From: JBDOQU01 sp039839375
GTDB taxonomy: Bacteria; Pseudomonadota; Alphaproteobacteria; DSM-16000; Inquilinaceae
Direction of reading: 5' to 3'
Length of the DNA: 64,000 nucleotides
Assembly (NCBI RefSeq): GCF_039839375.1
Contig: NZ_JBDOQU010000009.1
Span: forward strand, 62,001-126,000
The notes under the pieces were generated by a model, which saw only the letters and a list, made by a program, of their open reading frames with translations, made no database searches and was not told the origin of the DNA. Both the position numbers and the translations under genes were made by a program. Positions 9,282 through 19,203 of this stretch are shown here, one piece after another (within the stretch, counting starts at the first letter, position 1; every line of letters begins with the position of its first letter).

Positions 9282-10589
9282 TTATTCCTTCTCCGCCACC
9301 ACCAGATACCCCGCCACCGGCTCCTTCCCCTCCAGCCGCAGCGTCACCTCCTCCAGCGACAGCACGGTCAGCCCGCTCTCCTCGGCCGTCCGCGCCATAT
9401 AGGACCGCTTATGGCTGTAGCGGCCATGGGCGTTGAGGTGGAAGCCGGGACCGTCCGCCTCCTCCGCCAGTGCCTCGACGGTAAAGATGATGCGTCCGTC
9501 GGGGGCGAGGCGGCCGGACATTCCCCTGAGGATATTTTCCAGCACGCCGAAATAAACCAGCGTGTCGCCGCATACGATCAGCTCGACCTCTTCGCCGGGC
9601 GCATCGAAATAGGCGCCCAACTCCGCCTCCGCCAACTCGTCGTATAGCTCGCGCCTGGCCGCTTCCTTCAGCATGTTCGGCGAAAGATCGACGCCGATCA
9701 TGCGTCGGGCGAACGGCTTCAGCGCCAGCCCGCAGAGCCCGGTGCCGCAACCCGCGTCGATGATCGACAGCTTTTCCCCCCGTGAGCGCAGCCAGGGCAG
9801 GGCGGCGTCGGCGATCAGCTCCGGCACGCGATAGCTCAACCGCCCCAGAAGCTGGTCGTCGAAACTAACGGCGAAACGATCGAACAGAATCCGCACGAAT
9901 CCATCCGATGCCCGTTCCGGCGTCTCATCGCCGGAGCAGGCGGCGCGCATGTGAAGCGCCGTCGGATGGCCGGGGGAATGCGCAAGCCAGCGGTCGAAGA
10001 CCCTCACGGCCTCCTCCCATCGCCCGATCGTATGGTAGTGCCGGCCCAGCAATTCGTGGGCGGGGTCGTAGGCCGGGTCGAAGGACAGCGCCTTCTCCAA
10101 CTCCGCCACCGCCTCCTCAGGCCGCCCCGCCTGTCGAAGGGTCGCGCCCAGAATATAGCAGCCTTCCACGGAGTCCGGCTGCAGCGCCAGCGCCCGGCGG
10201 CACGTTTCCTCCGCCCGGTCCAGGCTACCCTGGGAACGGTAGAGCGTGCCCAGACTGATCAGCGCCTCCGGCTGGTCGGGCTCAAGGGCCAGCGCGCGCT
10301 CATAGCAGGCGATGGCTTCGTCCGGCTTCTTCAGCAGCTTCAGGATATTGCCGAAATTGACATAGTAGCTCGGCACGTTCGGGTCGACGGCGATGGCGCG
10401 GCCGATCAACTCCATCGCTCCCCACAGATCCTGGTCGCGGACGGCGATTACCCCCAGGAAGTGGAGCGCGTCGGGCTGGTCGGGCTGCCTGGCCAACACC
10501 TCGCGATAGAGGAGCCTCGCCTCTTCTAACTGACCAGCCCGATGGCGTTCGACCGCTTGCTGGAGAATGTCCTGGACGGTCTGTTCCAT
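9282..10589 (-). CDS. TPR-repeat methyltransferase, paralogue 3
   Basis: A 435-residue third paralogue on the opposite strand: TPR units (residues about 5-220), a DGFVRILFDRFAVSFDDQL linker, methyltransferase motif I DAGCGTGLC near 277-285, CGDTLVYFGVL and a NAHGRYSHK tail. The start is placed at the ATG at 10589 (MEQTVQDIL), where TPR homology begins; the longer open frame upstream has no homology. It lies 64 bp downstream of the Ser/Thr kinase gene in the same direction and may share its transcript. Cytoplasmic, acceptor unknown. Confidence 0.85.
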   Translation of the reverse strand: MEQTVQDILQQAVERHRAGQLEEARLLYREVLARQPDQPDALHFLGVIAVRDQDLWGAMELIGRAIAVDPNVPSYYVNFGNILKLLKKPDEAIACYERALALEPDQPEALISLGTLYRSQGSLDRAEETCRRALALQPDSVEGCYILGATLRQAGRPEEAVAELEKALSFDPAYDPAHELLGRHYHTIGRWEEAVRVFDRWLAHSPGHPTALHMRAACSGDETPERASDGFVRILFDRFAVSFDDQLLGRLSYRVPELIADAALPWLRSRGEKLSIIDAGCGTGLCGLALKPFARRMIGVDLSPNMLKEAARRELYDELAEAELGAYFDAPGEEVELIVCGDTLVYFGVLENILRGMSGRLAPDGRIIFTVEALAEEADGPGFHLNAHGRYSHKRSYMARTAEESGLTVLSLEEVTLRLEGKEPVAGYLVVAEKE

Positions 10590-10653
10590 GAAAAATCCCG
10601 ATCGTTCTGATGTCGAAAGGGAGCATAGCGCCTGCCGCCTTGCCGAAACACCC

Positions 10654-12093
<1,440 letters not shown>

Positions 12094-12112
12094 CGGATTT
12101 TCCCAAAACGGC

Positions 12113-12985
12113 TTAATGTCCCAGCATCTGCAGGGCGTTCTCCAGACTGCGCCTCATCCGGGCGAAGGATTGGGACAGGGAGGATATCTCGTCCGATCCC
12201 TTGCGCTCATATTCCTCCACGTCCAGCCGCCCCAGGCTGACCGCTTCGGCGACGGCCGACATTCTGACCACGGGACGGATGACCACATAGTGCAGCAGCA
12301 GGTTCAGGATGACGACAACCGCGATGAAGACAACCGCCAGGACGCCCATGATGATGAAAAAGCCGCGCCGCGCATGCTCCAGCGGCGCCGACATCGGCAC
12401 CGTCACCACCTGCGCGCCCACCACCTCGTCCAGCTTCCAGCCGAAGCCGTTGGCCGTGCCGTACATGTCTATCATGGAGGGGGGCGCCGCCGCCGGAACG
12501 CTGTGACAGGTCAGGCACGAGGGATCGCCGACGCGAATCGGCTGGGCCATGTTCAGCACCAGGCCCGTCGGCGTCATCCGCTGGGACACGATCTCCGTCC
12601 GCTCGGGGTCGTTCCTGAATTCGTGGATCAGGTCGGCCTCCCAGTCCGACGCCCGGTCGATCGGATTGGTCGGGTTGAGGGCGGCTTCCTTGTAGGTGAA
12701 GGCCGGGAAATCCTCATGCAGCGCCCGGAGGTTGGTCTGGGCGGCGTAGGACGGCACGGAATGCGGCAGGAACTCATGCTCCAGCCGGTCGGCGATCAGC
12801 GGCCTGATCTCCTCGGTGGTGTATTTCCTCACCGCCTGCGCGCTCGCCATCATGATCTCGGCCTGCCGCACGACCTCCCGGCGGGCGTCCTCGCGCACAA
12901 GCTGCCAGGTCAGCCCTCCGGCCAGCGCGTAGCCGATCCCGAAGGCGACGATCATCACCAGGTTGAATTTCGCCCGTAGCCCCAT
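12113..12985 (-). CDS. Membrane DUF3365 (Tll0287-like) haem sensor with HAMP domain
   Basis: A 290-residue protein with a membrane span at about 8-28, a periplasmic DUF3365/Tll0287-like domain (about 35-205), a second span at about 209-233 and a HAMP domain (about 234-287). The periplasmic part has a c-type haem motif, CLTCH (Cys157, Cys160, His161), in the context GDPSCLTCHS typical of this family. There is no kinase, cyclase or chemotaxis output domain after the HAMP. The adjoining co-transcribed Ser/Thr kinase could supply the output, which is inference. Family members are proposed redox or ligand sensors. Confidence 0.88.
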   Translation of the reverse strand: MGLRAKFNLVMIVAFGIGYALAGGLTWQLVREDARREVVRQAEIMMASAQAVRKYTTEEIRPLIADRLEHEFLPHSVPSYAAQTNLRALHEDFPAFTYKEAALNPTNPIDRASDWEADLIHEFRNDPERTEIVSQRMTPTGLVLNMAQPIRVGDPSCLTCHSVPAAAPPSMIDMYGTANGFGWKLDEVVGAQVVTVPMSAPLEHARRGFFIIMGVLAVVFIAVVVILNLLLHYVVIRPVVRMSAVAEAVSLGRLDVEEYERKGSDEISSLSQSFARMRRSLENALQMLGH

Positions 12986-13088
12986 GAATCCCCCATCGCG
13001 CGGACGCGGAGTCGTCCCGGGGCCCGACTATGACGTGATTCGATGAAGCGAGGCTTAATGAAGGGGCGTTTTTTCCAGGGGCAGGGCC

Positions 13089-13262
13089 AACATGGTTCGA
13101 CAGGCTCACCATGAGGTTGTTTATCTTGGTTGGTCATTCCCGACCTGATCGGGAATCCATAGGCCCTTGCCGCGTCGCCGATGGTGCAAGCATTGTAGCC
13201 GTCCGGCCACCATCGACACCGCATGGATTCCGGATCAAGTCCGGAATGACCAATAAAAACAG
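13089..13262. repeat. Dispersed palindromic intergenic repeat, copy 2
   Basis: Within a 304-bp gene-free gap. Has GGTTCGACAGGCTCACCATGAGG (about 13093-13113), palindrome TTCCCGACCTGATCGGGAA (about 13136-13154) followed by TCCATAGGCCCTTGCCGC, and the mirror unit ATGGATTCCGGATCAAGTCCGGAATGACCAATAAAAAC (about 13224-13260). Same family as copies at 3.0, 36.9, 55.0 and 58.9 kb. No gene is seen in the gap. Confidence 0.75.
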
Positions 13263-13289
13263 AGTCATGCCTGGATTGCGCGCGACCCC

Positions 13290-16070
13290 TCAGATCGCGC
13301 AATCGGTTTCCGGCGTCCGGCCGGCGATGGTCAGGCCTCGGGTGGCGATGCAGGGTTCCGGCGGCGTGAGGGCGAGCGTCAGGGTCGAGAGGATGTCCAC
13401 TGGCGTCCCTTCGGCCTGCCCGCCGGCGTCCGCCAGGAAGGCGCGGGCGGCCTGTTCGGTGTTCGGACCCCAGTCGCCGTCGGGTTCTCCGACCTCATAG
13501 TCCAGCGCGGCCAGCCGTTCCTGCAGCGCCCGCACCGTCGCCGCACGGGGCAGTCCTTCGAACCCCCGTTCGGCATAGGCGGCGGCGTCGGTGCCGGGAA
13601 AACCGGCGGCGCGGGCGTAGAATTCCGCCGCCTTCACGGGGTCGGCCGCCACGCCGCGCCCGTTCTCATGGGCCCAGCCCAGATTGGCGTAACCCCAGGG
13701 GTTGCCCAACCGCGCGGCCTCGCCGAACCAGAAGGCCGCCTCCGCCTCGTCCGGCTCCAGCCCGTGGTCCCCCAGATACATGAGTGCGAGGTTGATCGGC
13801 GCCTGCGGCTGGCCACCCCGCGCCGCGCGCTCGTACCAGTGCCGAGCCGCCTCAGGATCCTGCTGCACGAAATAGCCGTTGTCGTACATCAGCCCCATAT
13901 TGTTGAACCCGTAGATATCGCCGGCATTGGCCGAGGCGTCGAACAGCCGGTAGGCCTTCTCATGGTCGACCGGCACGCCGTTCCCCTCCAGATACATCGT
14001 CCCCAGATGGTTGTAGGAGAAGGTGTGCCCGCCCCGCGCGGCCTTGAGGAACCAGTTCAGAGCCGCCTCCATGTCCGGTTCCCCCAGCACTCCGTTCTGG
14101 AAGATACGTCCCATGCTGTTGGCGGCGTAGAGGTCGCCCTTTTCCGCGCCCTCGCGATAGAAGCCGACCGCCGCATCGATATCGCGCTCCACACCAAGGC
14201 CGAATTCATAGGCCGCGCCCAGCGCGTAGAGCGCGGTGACGTGTCCTTCCTCCGCCGCCTGGATATAAAGGTCCAGGGCTTCCCCATGCCGTTCGGCGGC
14301 CGTTAGGGCGCGGGCGAGCTGGAACTTGAAGCGCGGCTCCTCGGGGAATTCCGCCACCGCGGCCTCGCAGGCGGGGACGGCCAGCGCCGGCACGATCTCG
14401 TTCGGATAGTTGCCGATCACCACGCCCTGCGGATCGAACCGCGCGCCGGCCAGTAGGTCGCAATCATGGGGACGGACCCTCGCCTCCACCGTGTAGCTGA
14501 TCGTCTCCGGCTCGGCCGCCTGGACGAGAAGGCCGCGCCCTGTCTCCACCGCTCCCAGCGTGAACCGGTCGCGCGCCTCCAGCACGCCCTGAGCGGGCCG
14601 GTAGGCCAGCGCGGTGATCGTGACGGGTTCGCCCAGCGCGTCGGGCGTCAGCGCGGTTTCGGTGCCATCCATGTTCGTCACCGTCAGCACGCCATTCTGC
14701 GGCAGGGAGGTGAAGGTCACGGTCGTCGGCCGCTGCCGCAGGGAGAAGGTGGTCATCCCGGTCCCCAGGAACACGTCCAGCGCCGCTTCCTGCGTCACCG
14801 GGTTGCGCGGCGGCGCGGGATCGTCGATCGCGGCGTCCTGCGTCGCCTGGGCGGTGTCGGTCAGGGTGGCGATGCGAAGGCGCGCATCCTCCACAAAATC
14901 CCCTTCCGGATAGAGCGCGAGGAACCGCTCCAGAAGCGCTGGATCGCCGGTGCGGGAAACCAGCGTCCAAAGCTTATATTCGTCTTCCGGCCTCGCCTCG
15001 CCTTCAGCGATCACGAGCCCGCGGGTTGTCCGCGCCATTTCCTCCACGGCCGCCCGGTGCGCGCCCTGAGGGTGGATCTTGAGATAGGCTTCGGCTCCCA
15101 GCGGCCGGCGCTCCTCGTCCAGCGCCGCCAGCAGCAACCAGTCCAACTCCTCCTGCCCCGGCGCGGGCGGCGTGGTGGCGATCTGGATGCGGTCGCGGCG
15201 TTCCTCCACCGTCTCGGCCGGCGCGGCCGGATCCTCCGCCTCCGCCACCACCGGCTCCTCAATCGGGTTGAGGTAGAGCGGCGACACCAGCGCCTCCTCC
15301 ACCCACGGGATCTGCGCGCCGGCCGTCATCTCCATCACCCGCCGGCGCACGTCGCGGAACATCAGGCCGATCTCCAGCCCCGGCTGCTCCAGCGACTGCA
15401 CCAGCGCGGCGGCGAACGGGCTGTTGGCGCCGGACCCGTCATAGGCGATCTGGCCGGGCGCGGTGGCGTAGGCGATCAGCAGCCCGCTCACCCCATCCAG
15501 CCGGGCGAGGCCGCTGGTCAGCGCCGTGCCGCCGGCATAGCCGGCGGGCGCGATCTCCGGCGGCAGAGGATTGTCGCGGCAGGCGTCCAGGATGATCACG
15601 CCGACCGTGGGATCGGACGCCTGGACGGCCTGGACCACGCGCGATACATCGATCGCCGTCGATTCCGGGTCGCCCATCGCGGCCAGTGCTGAATCCGTGG
15701 TCAGCAGGTAGTTCACGCCCTCGAACTGGACGCCATGGCCGGCGAAGTAGACCAGCGATATCTCGGCGTCCCGCGCCCGTTCGCTGTGGGCGGCCAGCGC
15801 CTGCTCCATCGTCGCCTTGTCCGCGTCGATCAGGATCTCCACGTGGAAATCGAGATCCCGTAGCGCGTCGCCGGTCAGCCGTGCGTCGCTGGACGGGTTG
15901 CGGAGCGGCCTCAGCGTCTCATAGGCGCTGTTTCCGATGATCAGCGCATGACGTTCGCCCGCCGCCGCGCCGGCCGAACCGGGGCAGAGCAGCACCAGCA
16001 GGAGAAGGGCCAGAGCGGCCGTGAAATATCGAACAACGCCGTGGGGAATTTTCTCGACCATCAGCACCAT
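13290..16070 (-). CDS. Exported caspase-like peptidase (C14 family) with Sel1 repeats
   Basis: A 926-residue protein. The N-terminal hydrophobic segment (about 14-36, ending GSAGAAAG) is a signal peptide. The caspase p20-type domain (about 38-260) has both catalytic residues: His112 in YFAGHG and Cys164 in LDACRDNP. A middle region (about 435-545) looks beta-rich. Sel1/TPR-like repeats fill about 575-850 (repeated LG--YE-G-GV-RD patterns). A C-terminal segment (LQERLAALDYEVGEPDGDWG) resembles a peptidoglycan-binding-1 repeat. Start at the ATG 9 bp after the Gly-rich protein gene. Family members cleave after basic residues or act as scaffolds; the target here is unknown. Confidence 0.9.
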   Translation of the reverse strand: MVLMVEKIPHGVVRYFTAALALLLLVLLCPGSAGAAAGERHALIIGNSAYETLRPLRNPSSDARLTGDALRDLDFHVEILIDADKATMEQALAAHSERARDAEISLVYFAGHGVQFEGVNYLLTTDSALAAMGDPESTAIDVSRVVQAVQASDPTVGVIILDACRDNPLPPEIAPAGYAGGTALTSGLARLDGVSGLLIAYATAPGQIAYDGSGANSPFAAALVQSLEQPGLEIGLMFRDVRRRVMEMTAGAQIPWVEEALVSPLYLNPIEEPVVAEAEDPAAPAETVEERRDRIQIATTPPAPGQEELDWLLLAALDEERRPLGAEAYLKIHPQGAHRAAVEEMARTTRGLVIAEGEARPEDEYKLWTLVSRTGDPALLERFLALYPEGDFVEDARLRIATLTDTAQATQDAAIDDPAPPRNPVTQEAALDVFLGTGMTTFSLRQRPTTVTFTSLPQNGVLTVTNMDGTETALTPDALGEPVTITALAYRPAQGVLEARDRFTLGAVETGRGLLVQAAEPETISYTVEARVRPHDCDLLAGARFDPQGVVIGNYPNEIVPALAVPACEAAVAEFPEEPRFKFQLARALTAAERHGEALDLYIQAAEEGHVTALYALGAAYEFGLGVERDIDAAVGFYREGAEKGDLYAANSMGRIFQNGVLGEPDMEAALNWFLKAARGGHTFSYNHLGTMYLEGNGVPVDHEKAYRLFDASANAGDIYGFNNMGLMYDNGYFVQQDPEAARHWYERAARGGQPQAPINLALMYLGDHGLEPDEAEAAFWFGEAARLGNPWGYANLGWAHENGRGVAADPVKAAEFYARAAGFPGTDAAAYAERGFEGLPRAATVRALQERLAALDYEVGEPDGDWGPNTEQAARAFLADAGGQAEGTPVDILSTLTLALTPPEPCIATRGLTIAGRTPETDCAI

Positions 16071-16079
16071 GACCGGCGG

Positions 16080-16493
16080 TCAGTTCCAGCCGCCGCCTCC
16101 GCCACCCCCAGAACCTCCGCCGCCGCCTTCGTTTCCGCCGCGATCGTTCACGGCGGCGCGGGTAGCGGTTGGCCTGGAAGGCGGGGTTGGGGCGGCACTG
16201 GGCGCAACCACCGGCGCGGCGACGGACCGGGCCGCCGGATCGCCGCCGAGGGTGGCCATCAACTCGTCGAAATCCATCTCCTGCCACAGATCAGGTCGCG
16301 GCTGGCTGCCCATCGACTGGATCAGGGGGGACGGGTTGCGGTCGGTGATATAGCCGGCGATCGACCAGGTCGTTGGCTGGGTCGCCGACTCGTTGTTCGG
16401 GCTGACCGCCACAAGCTGATCGATCGACTGGCTCAGCGCGGGCGTCGCCGTCGCACAGATAAGGGCAAGGGCCGCGCCGTAGGTTCGCATCAT
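16080..16493 (-). CDS. Small exported protein with Gly-rich C-terminus, unknown function
   Basis: A 137-residue protein not recognised as any family. A signal peptide (MMRTYGAALALICATATPALSQS) is followed by a short conserved-looking region with tryptophans (TTWSIAGYITDR; DLWQEMDFDELMATLGG), an Ala/Pro linker and the terminal GGNEGGGGGSGGGGGGGWN. The start is set at the ATG at 16493 because GGAGG lies 5 nt upstream; an ATG four codons earlier has no ribosome site. It sits between a lipoprotein and the caspase-like gene in a tight operon. Arg residues before the Gly tract are possible caspase cleavage points, which is speculation. Confidence 0.8.
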   Translation of the reverse strand: MMRTYGAALALICATATPALSQSIDQLVAVSPNNESATQPTTWSIAGYITDRNPSPLIQSMGSQPRPDLWQEMDFDELMATLGGDPAARSVAAPVVAPSAAPTPPSRPTATRAAVNDRGGNEGGGGGSGGGGGGGWN

Positions 16494-16512
16494 TGCCGCC
16501 TCCATCGCCGGA

Positions 16513-16941
16513 TCAGGGGCCGGCGCATTGTTCGAGCGACTGCTCGATCTCCCGCTCCAGGATGGCCAGTTCGGCGTCGGAGGCCTGGCAGCTTCCGACC
16601 GAATGGATCATCTCCAGCGTCGCCATGTCGAAGGCCGTGGTCACGGGCTGGGATGCCTCGGCGGCCCCCGCCGGCTTCAGCCCGTCGAGCGCCATGAAGC
16701 GCAGAACGGCGAAGCTGCTGTCGCCGCCCAGCAGATTGCAGCGCACCGCGACGCCCAGGCTGCGCCCGCACTGCGCCGCCTGGTCCATGACGTTCGCCGA
16801 TGGCTGACTCACGGCCGCGCTCTGCGTCGGCTCGGGGCTGAAGATCGACATGATATCGTCGCCCGAGGACGACTGGCATGAAGCCAGCGCCATGGCGGCA
16901 AGGAAGATCGACGCAACGACATTGACGGGACATGAACGCAT
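16513..16941 (-). CDS. Small lipoprotein, unknown function
   Basis: A 142-residue protein with a lipoprotein signal and lipobox LASC (Cys22). The mature part is acidic with several cysteines (AAQCGRSLG, RCNLLGG, GSCQAS, EQCAGP) that could form disulphides in the periplasm. No family recognised. First gene of the likely operon lipoprotein / Gly-rich protein / caspase-like peptidase; 19 bp separate its stop from the next start. Function can only be guessed from context: an envelope partner of the caspase-like protein. Confidence 0.8.
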   Translation of the reverse strand: MRSCPVNVVASIFLAAMALASCQSSSGDDIMSIFSPEPTQSAAVSQPSANVMDQAAQCGRSLGVAVRCNLLGGDSSFAVLRFMALDGLKPAGAAEASQPVTTAFDMATLEMIHSVGSCQASDAELAILEREIEQSLEQCAGP

Positions 16942-17020
16942 CGCTCAACACCCCGGATCGATAATTTCGTTGCCGATATTAGCGCGATCTACATAAGGAA
17001 ACTACCGCAAATGTGATGCG

Positions 17021-17509
17021 TCAGGCGCGGGGCGGCGGCTTCGGCGGGCGGCGGCGCAGGCGGACGATCGTTTCGTCCAGGGCGGAAAGGAAGCGCGAGC
17101 GGTCGCGCTGACCCATCGGCTTCGGCCCGCCGACGATGTCGCCGCCGGCTCGAAGGTCGGCCATGATCGCCCGGTCCGCCAGCGCCGTGCCGATCGAGGC
17201 GGCGGTGAAGGGGCGGCCGGTGGGGCCGATCACCGAAGCGCCGGCTTTCAGACACCGGTCGGCCAGCGGGATGTCCGCCGTCACCACGATGCCGGACGGC
17301 CCCGCCCGCTCCGCGATCCAATCGTCGGCGGCGTCGAATCCGTCGCCCACGATCACCCGCTCGATCAGCGGGTTCGTCGGGATCATCATGAAGGAATTGG
17401 CGACGACGAAGACCTTGATCCCGTAGCGGGCGGCGACCTTGTAGATCTCCGCCTTCACCGGGCAGGCGTCGGCGTCAATGAAGATCTCGAGGGAGGAGGG
17501 TGCCGTCAC
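17021..17509 (-). CDS. YaiI/YqxD family protein (DUF188, PIN-like NYN fold)
   Basis: A 162-residue protein. EIFIDADACPVK at the N-terminus, TADIPLADRCLKAGA and FSALDETIV-type blocks (here FLSALDETI) are hallmarks of the YaiI/UPF0178 family, which has a PIN-like nuclease fold with conserved Asp residues. Activity in the family is poorly defined. GTG start at 17509 within a GTGA overlap with the ATPase stop, so the two are translationally coupled. The Pro/Arg-rich tail (RRRPPKPPPRA) is common in the family. Confidence 0.88.
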   Translation of the reverse strand: MTAPSSLEIFIDADACPVKAEIYKVAARYGIKVFVVANSFMMIPTNPLIERVIVGDGFDAADDWIAERAGPSGIVVTADIPLADRCLKAGASVIGPTGRPFTAASIGTALADRAIMADLRAGGDIVGGPKPMGQRDRSRFLSALDETIVRLRRRPPKPPPRA

Positions 17510-19032
17510 GATGCCATCTCGGCGGTGGCGGGCGTCTCTTCGGCATTCGGGTCGCCCGGCGTCGTCTCCCAGCCCAGCGTCGGCAGGATGGCGATCCGCT
17601 TGCCGTAGGCGTCGTCGCGGCAGACGACCAGCCCGTACTGCTCCAGATGGTTGAGCAGGCTGCGCCCCCGGCGAGGGGAGCGGCTGCCCCGCGCCCAGGC
17701 CAGCGCATGGTCGGACGGGCAGGGAGCGCCATCCATTCCGGCGCGGGCCAGAAGCAGGAAGATGCCCTGAAGATCCTCCGGCAGGCCGGCGGCGGCTTCC
17801 ACCGCCCGCTCCCATTCCGGGCTGTCGGCGGCTTCGGGATCGACGCCAGCCCGCGCCTGGTCCAGCCGGCGGCGGAAGGCGGGCAGGTCGGGCAGCTTTC
17901 CCGTCACCCGCAGCACGCGGCAGCGCACCAGGAAATCCTGATAAAGAACCGGGACGGACCGGAAGGCGGCGTCCGGTTCCACCAGTATGTCGCGCAGGAT
18001 GGCGACGAAGGTCGAGGCTGCCTCCGGCCCGGCCTCCTCCTCCCCGGCGGCCGGGGAGGGCGTCAGGACGGGCCGCGAACGGCTCAGCTTCGCCAGCAGG
18101 TCGGCCGTGGCGATCTGGGACGGCTTCATGGCGGGCGGCCGGATCACCGGCTTCGTCTCCTCGAACTTGCCGGGCGTCAGGATCAGGTCGCGCGCATCCT
18201 CCGTCGATGTCGTCGGCAGCGGCATCAGCTTCGGGCTGCCGGCGCGCGCGGCGGTCTCCACCTCGCCGATTGTGATCTTCAGCGGCCGGCGCGCCATGGC
18301 CGGGCCCAGGGCGATGAAATGCCCGCGCTCCAGGTCGCGGAACATCTCCGCCTGCCGGCGCTCCATGCCCAGAAGATCCGACGCCCGGGCCATGTCGATG
18401 TCCAGGAAGGTCCGGCCCATCAGGAAGTTCGACGCCTCGGCCGCCACGTTCTTCGCCAGCTTCGCCAGCCGCTGGGTCGCGATCACGCCGGCCAGCCCGC
18501 GCTTCCGGCCCCGGCACATCAGATTGGTCATCGCGCCCAGCGACGCCTTGCGCGCCTCGTCCGCCACGTCGCCGGCGGCGGCGGGGGCGAAAAGCTGCGC
18601 CTCGTCCACCACGACCAGCATCGGGTACCAATAGTCCCGGTCGACGTCGAACAACCCGCCCAGGAAGGCGGCCGCATGGCGCATCTGGCGCTCGGTCTCC
18701 AGATTCTCCAGGTTCAGGACGACGGAGATGCGATGCTGCCGCACCCGCGCGGCGATCTGCTGCAACGCCGCCTCGGTATGTTCCGCGGCGTCCACGACGA
18801 CATGGTCGAACCGGTCGCCCAGCGTGACGAAATCGCCCTCCGGATCGACGATGACCTGCTGCACCCAGGAGGCGCTCTGCTCGATCAGCCGGCGCAGAAG
18901 GTGGGACTTGCCGGACCCGGAATTGCCCTGGACCAGAAGCCGGGTCGCCAGCAATTCCTCAAGATCCAGCGTCGCCGGCGCGCCCGCGCCCGTCACGCCC
19001 ATATCGATGCTGACCTTCGTCGCCCCTGACAT
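17506..19032 (-). CDS. HerA/DUF87-type ATP-binding protein
   Basis: A 508-residue AAA-type ATPase: Walker A GNSGSGKSH (36-44), a DPEGDF motif at 63-68, Walker B with DEAQLFAP (143-150), then RGRKRGLAGVIATQR (sensor-type block) and FLMGRTFLDIDMARA. This pattern belongs to the FtsK-HerA superfamily, DUF87/DUF853-like branch. The C-terminal half (about 330-500) carries a winged-helix-like segment. No nurA nuclease is adjacent. ATG at 19032 behind GGGAGC. It is divergent from the response regulator and coupled to the DUF188 gene. Likely a DNA-handling ATPase; exact role unknown. Confidence 0.85.
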   Translation of the reverse strand: MSGATKVSIDMGVTGAGAPATLDLEELLATRLLVQGNSGSGKSHLLRRLIEQSASWVQQVIVDPEGDFVTLGDRFDHVVVDAAEHTEAALQQIAARVRQHRISVVLNLENLETERQMRHAAAFLGGLFDVDRDYWYPMLVVVDEAQLFAPAAAGDVADEARKASLGAMTNLMCRGRKRGLAGVIATQRLAKLAKNVAAEASNFLMGRTFLDIDMARASDLLGMERRQAEMFRDLERGHFIALGPAMARRPLKITIGEVETAARAGSPKLMPLPTTSTEDARDLILTPGKFEETKPVIRPPAMKPSQIATADLLAKLSRSRPVLTPSPAAGEEEAGPEAASTFVAILRDILVEPDAAFRSVPVLYQDFLVRCRVLRVTGKLPDLPAFRRRLDQARAGVDPEAADSPEWERAVEAAAGLPEDLQGIFLLLARAGMDGAPCPSDHALAWARGSRSPRRGRSLLNHLEQYGLVVCRDDAYGKRIAILPTLGWETTPGDPNAEETPATAEMAS

Positions 19033-19203
19033 CAATGCTCCCGGCCGGTCTTGCCCGGCCCCGTTCCATCCTCGCGAGCGCTCCCCTATACCCGATATCG
19101 TGACGCGCGCCGATCCCCCACCTTGCTTGACGGGACTTGCCGTCCTCCTTAACCCTACCGGCCGGGGAGGCGCCGGGGGAGGGCGACAAGGAATGAAAAG
19201 CCG

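Noticed and set aside
17021..19032. HerA-NurA type defence or end-processing module
   Set aside because: No NurA-like nuclease or known defence partner is adjacent; DUF188 is a widespread conserved family, so a defence label is not supported.
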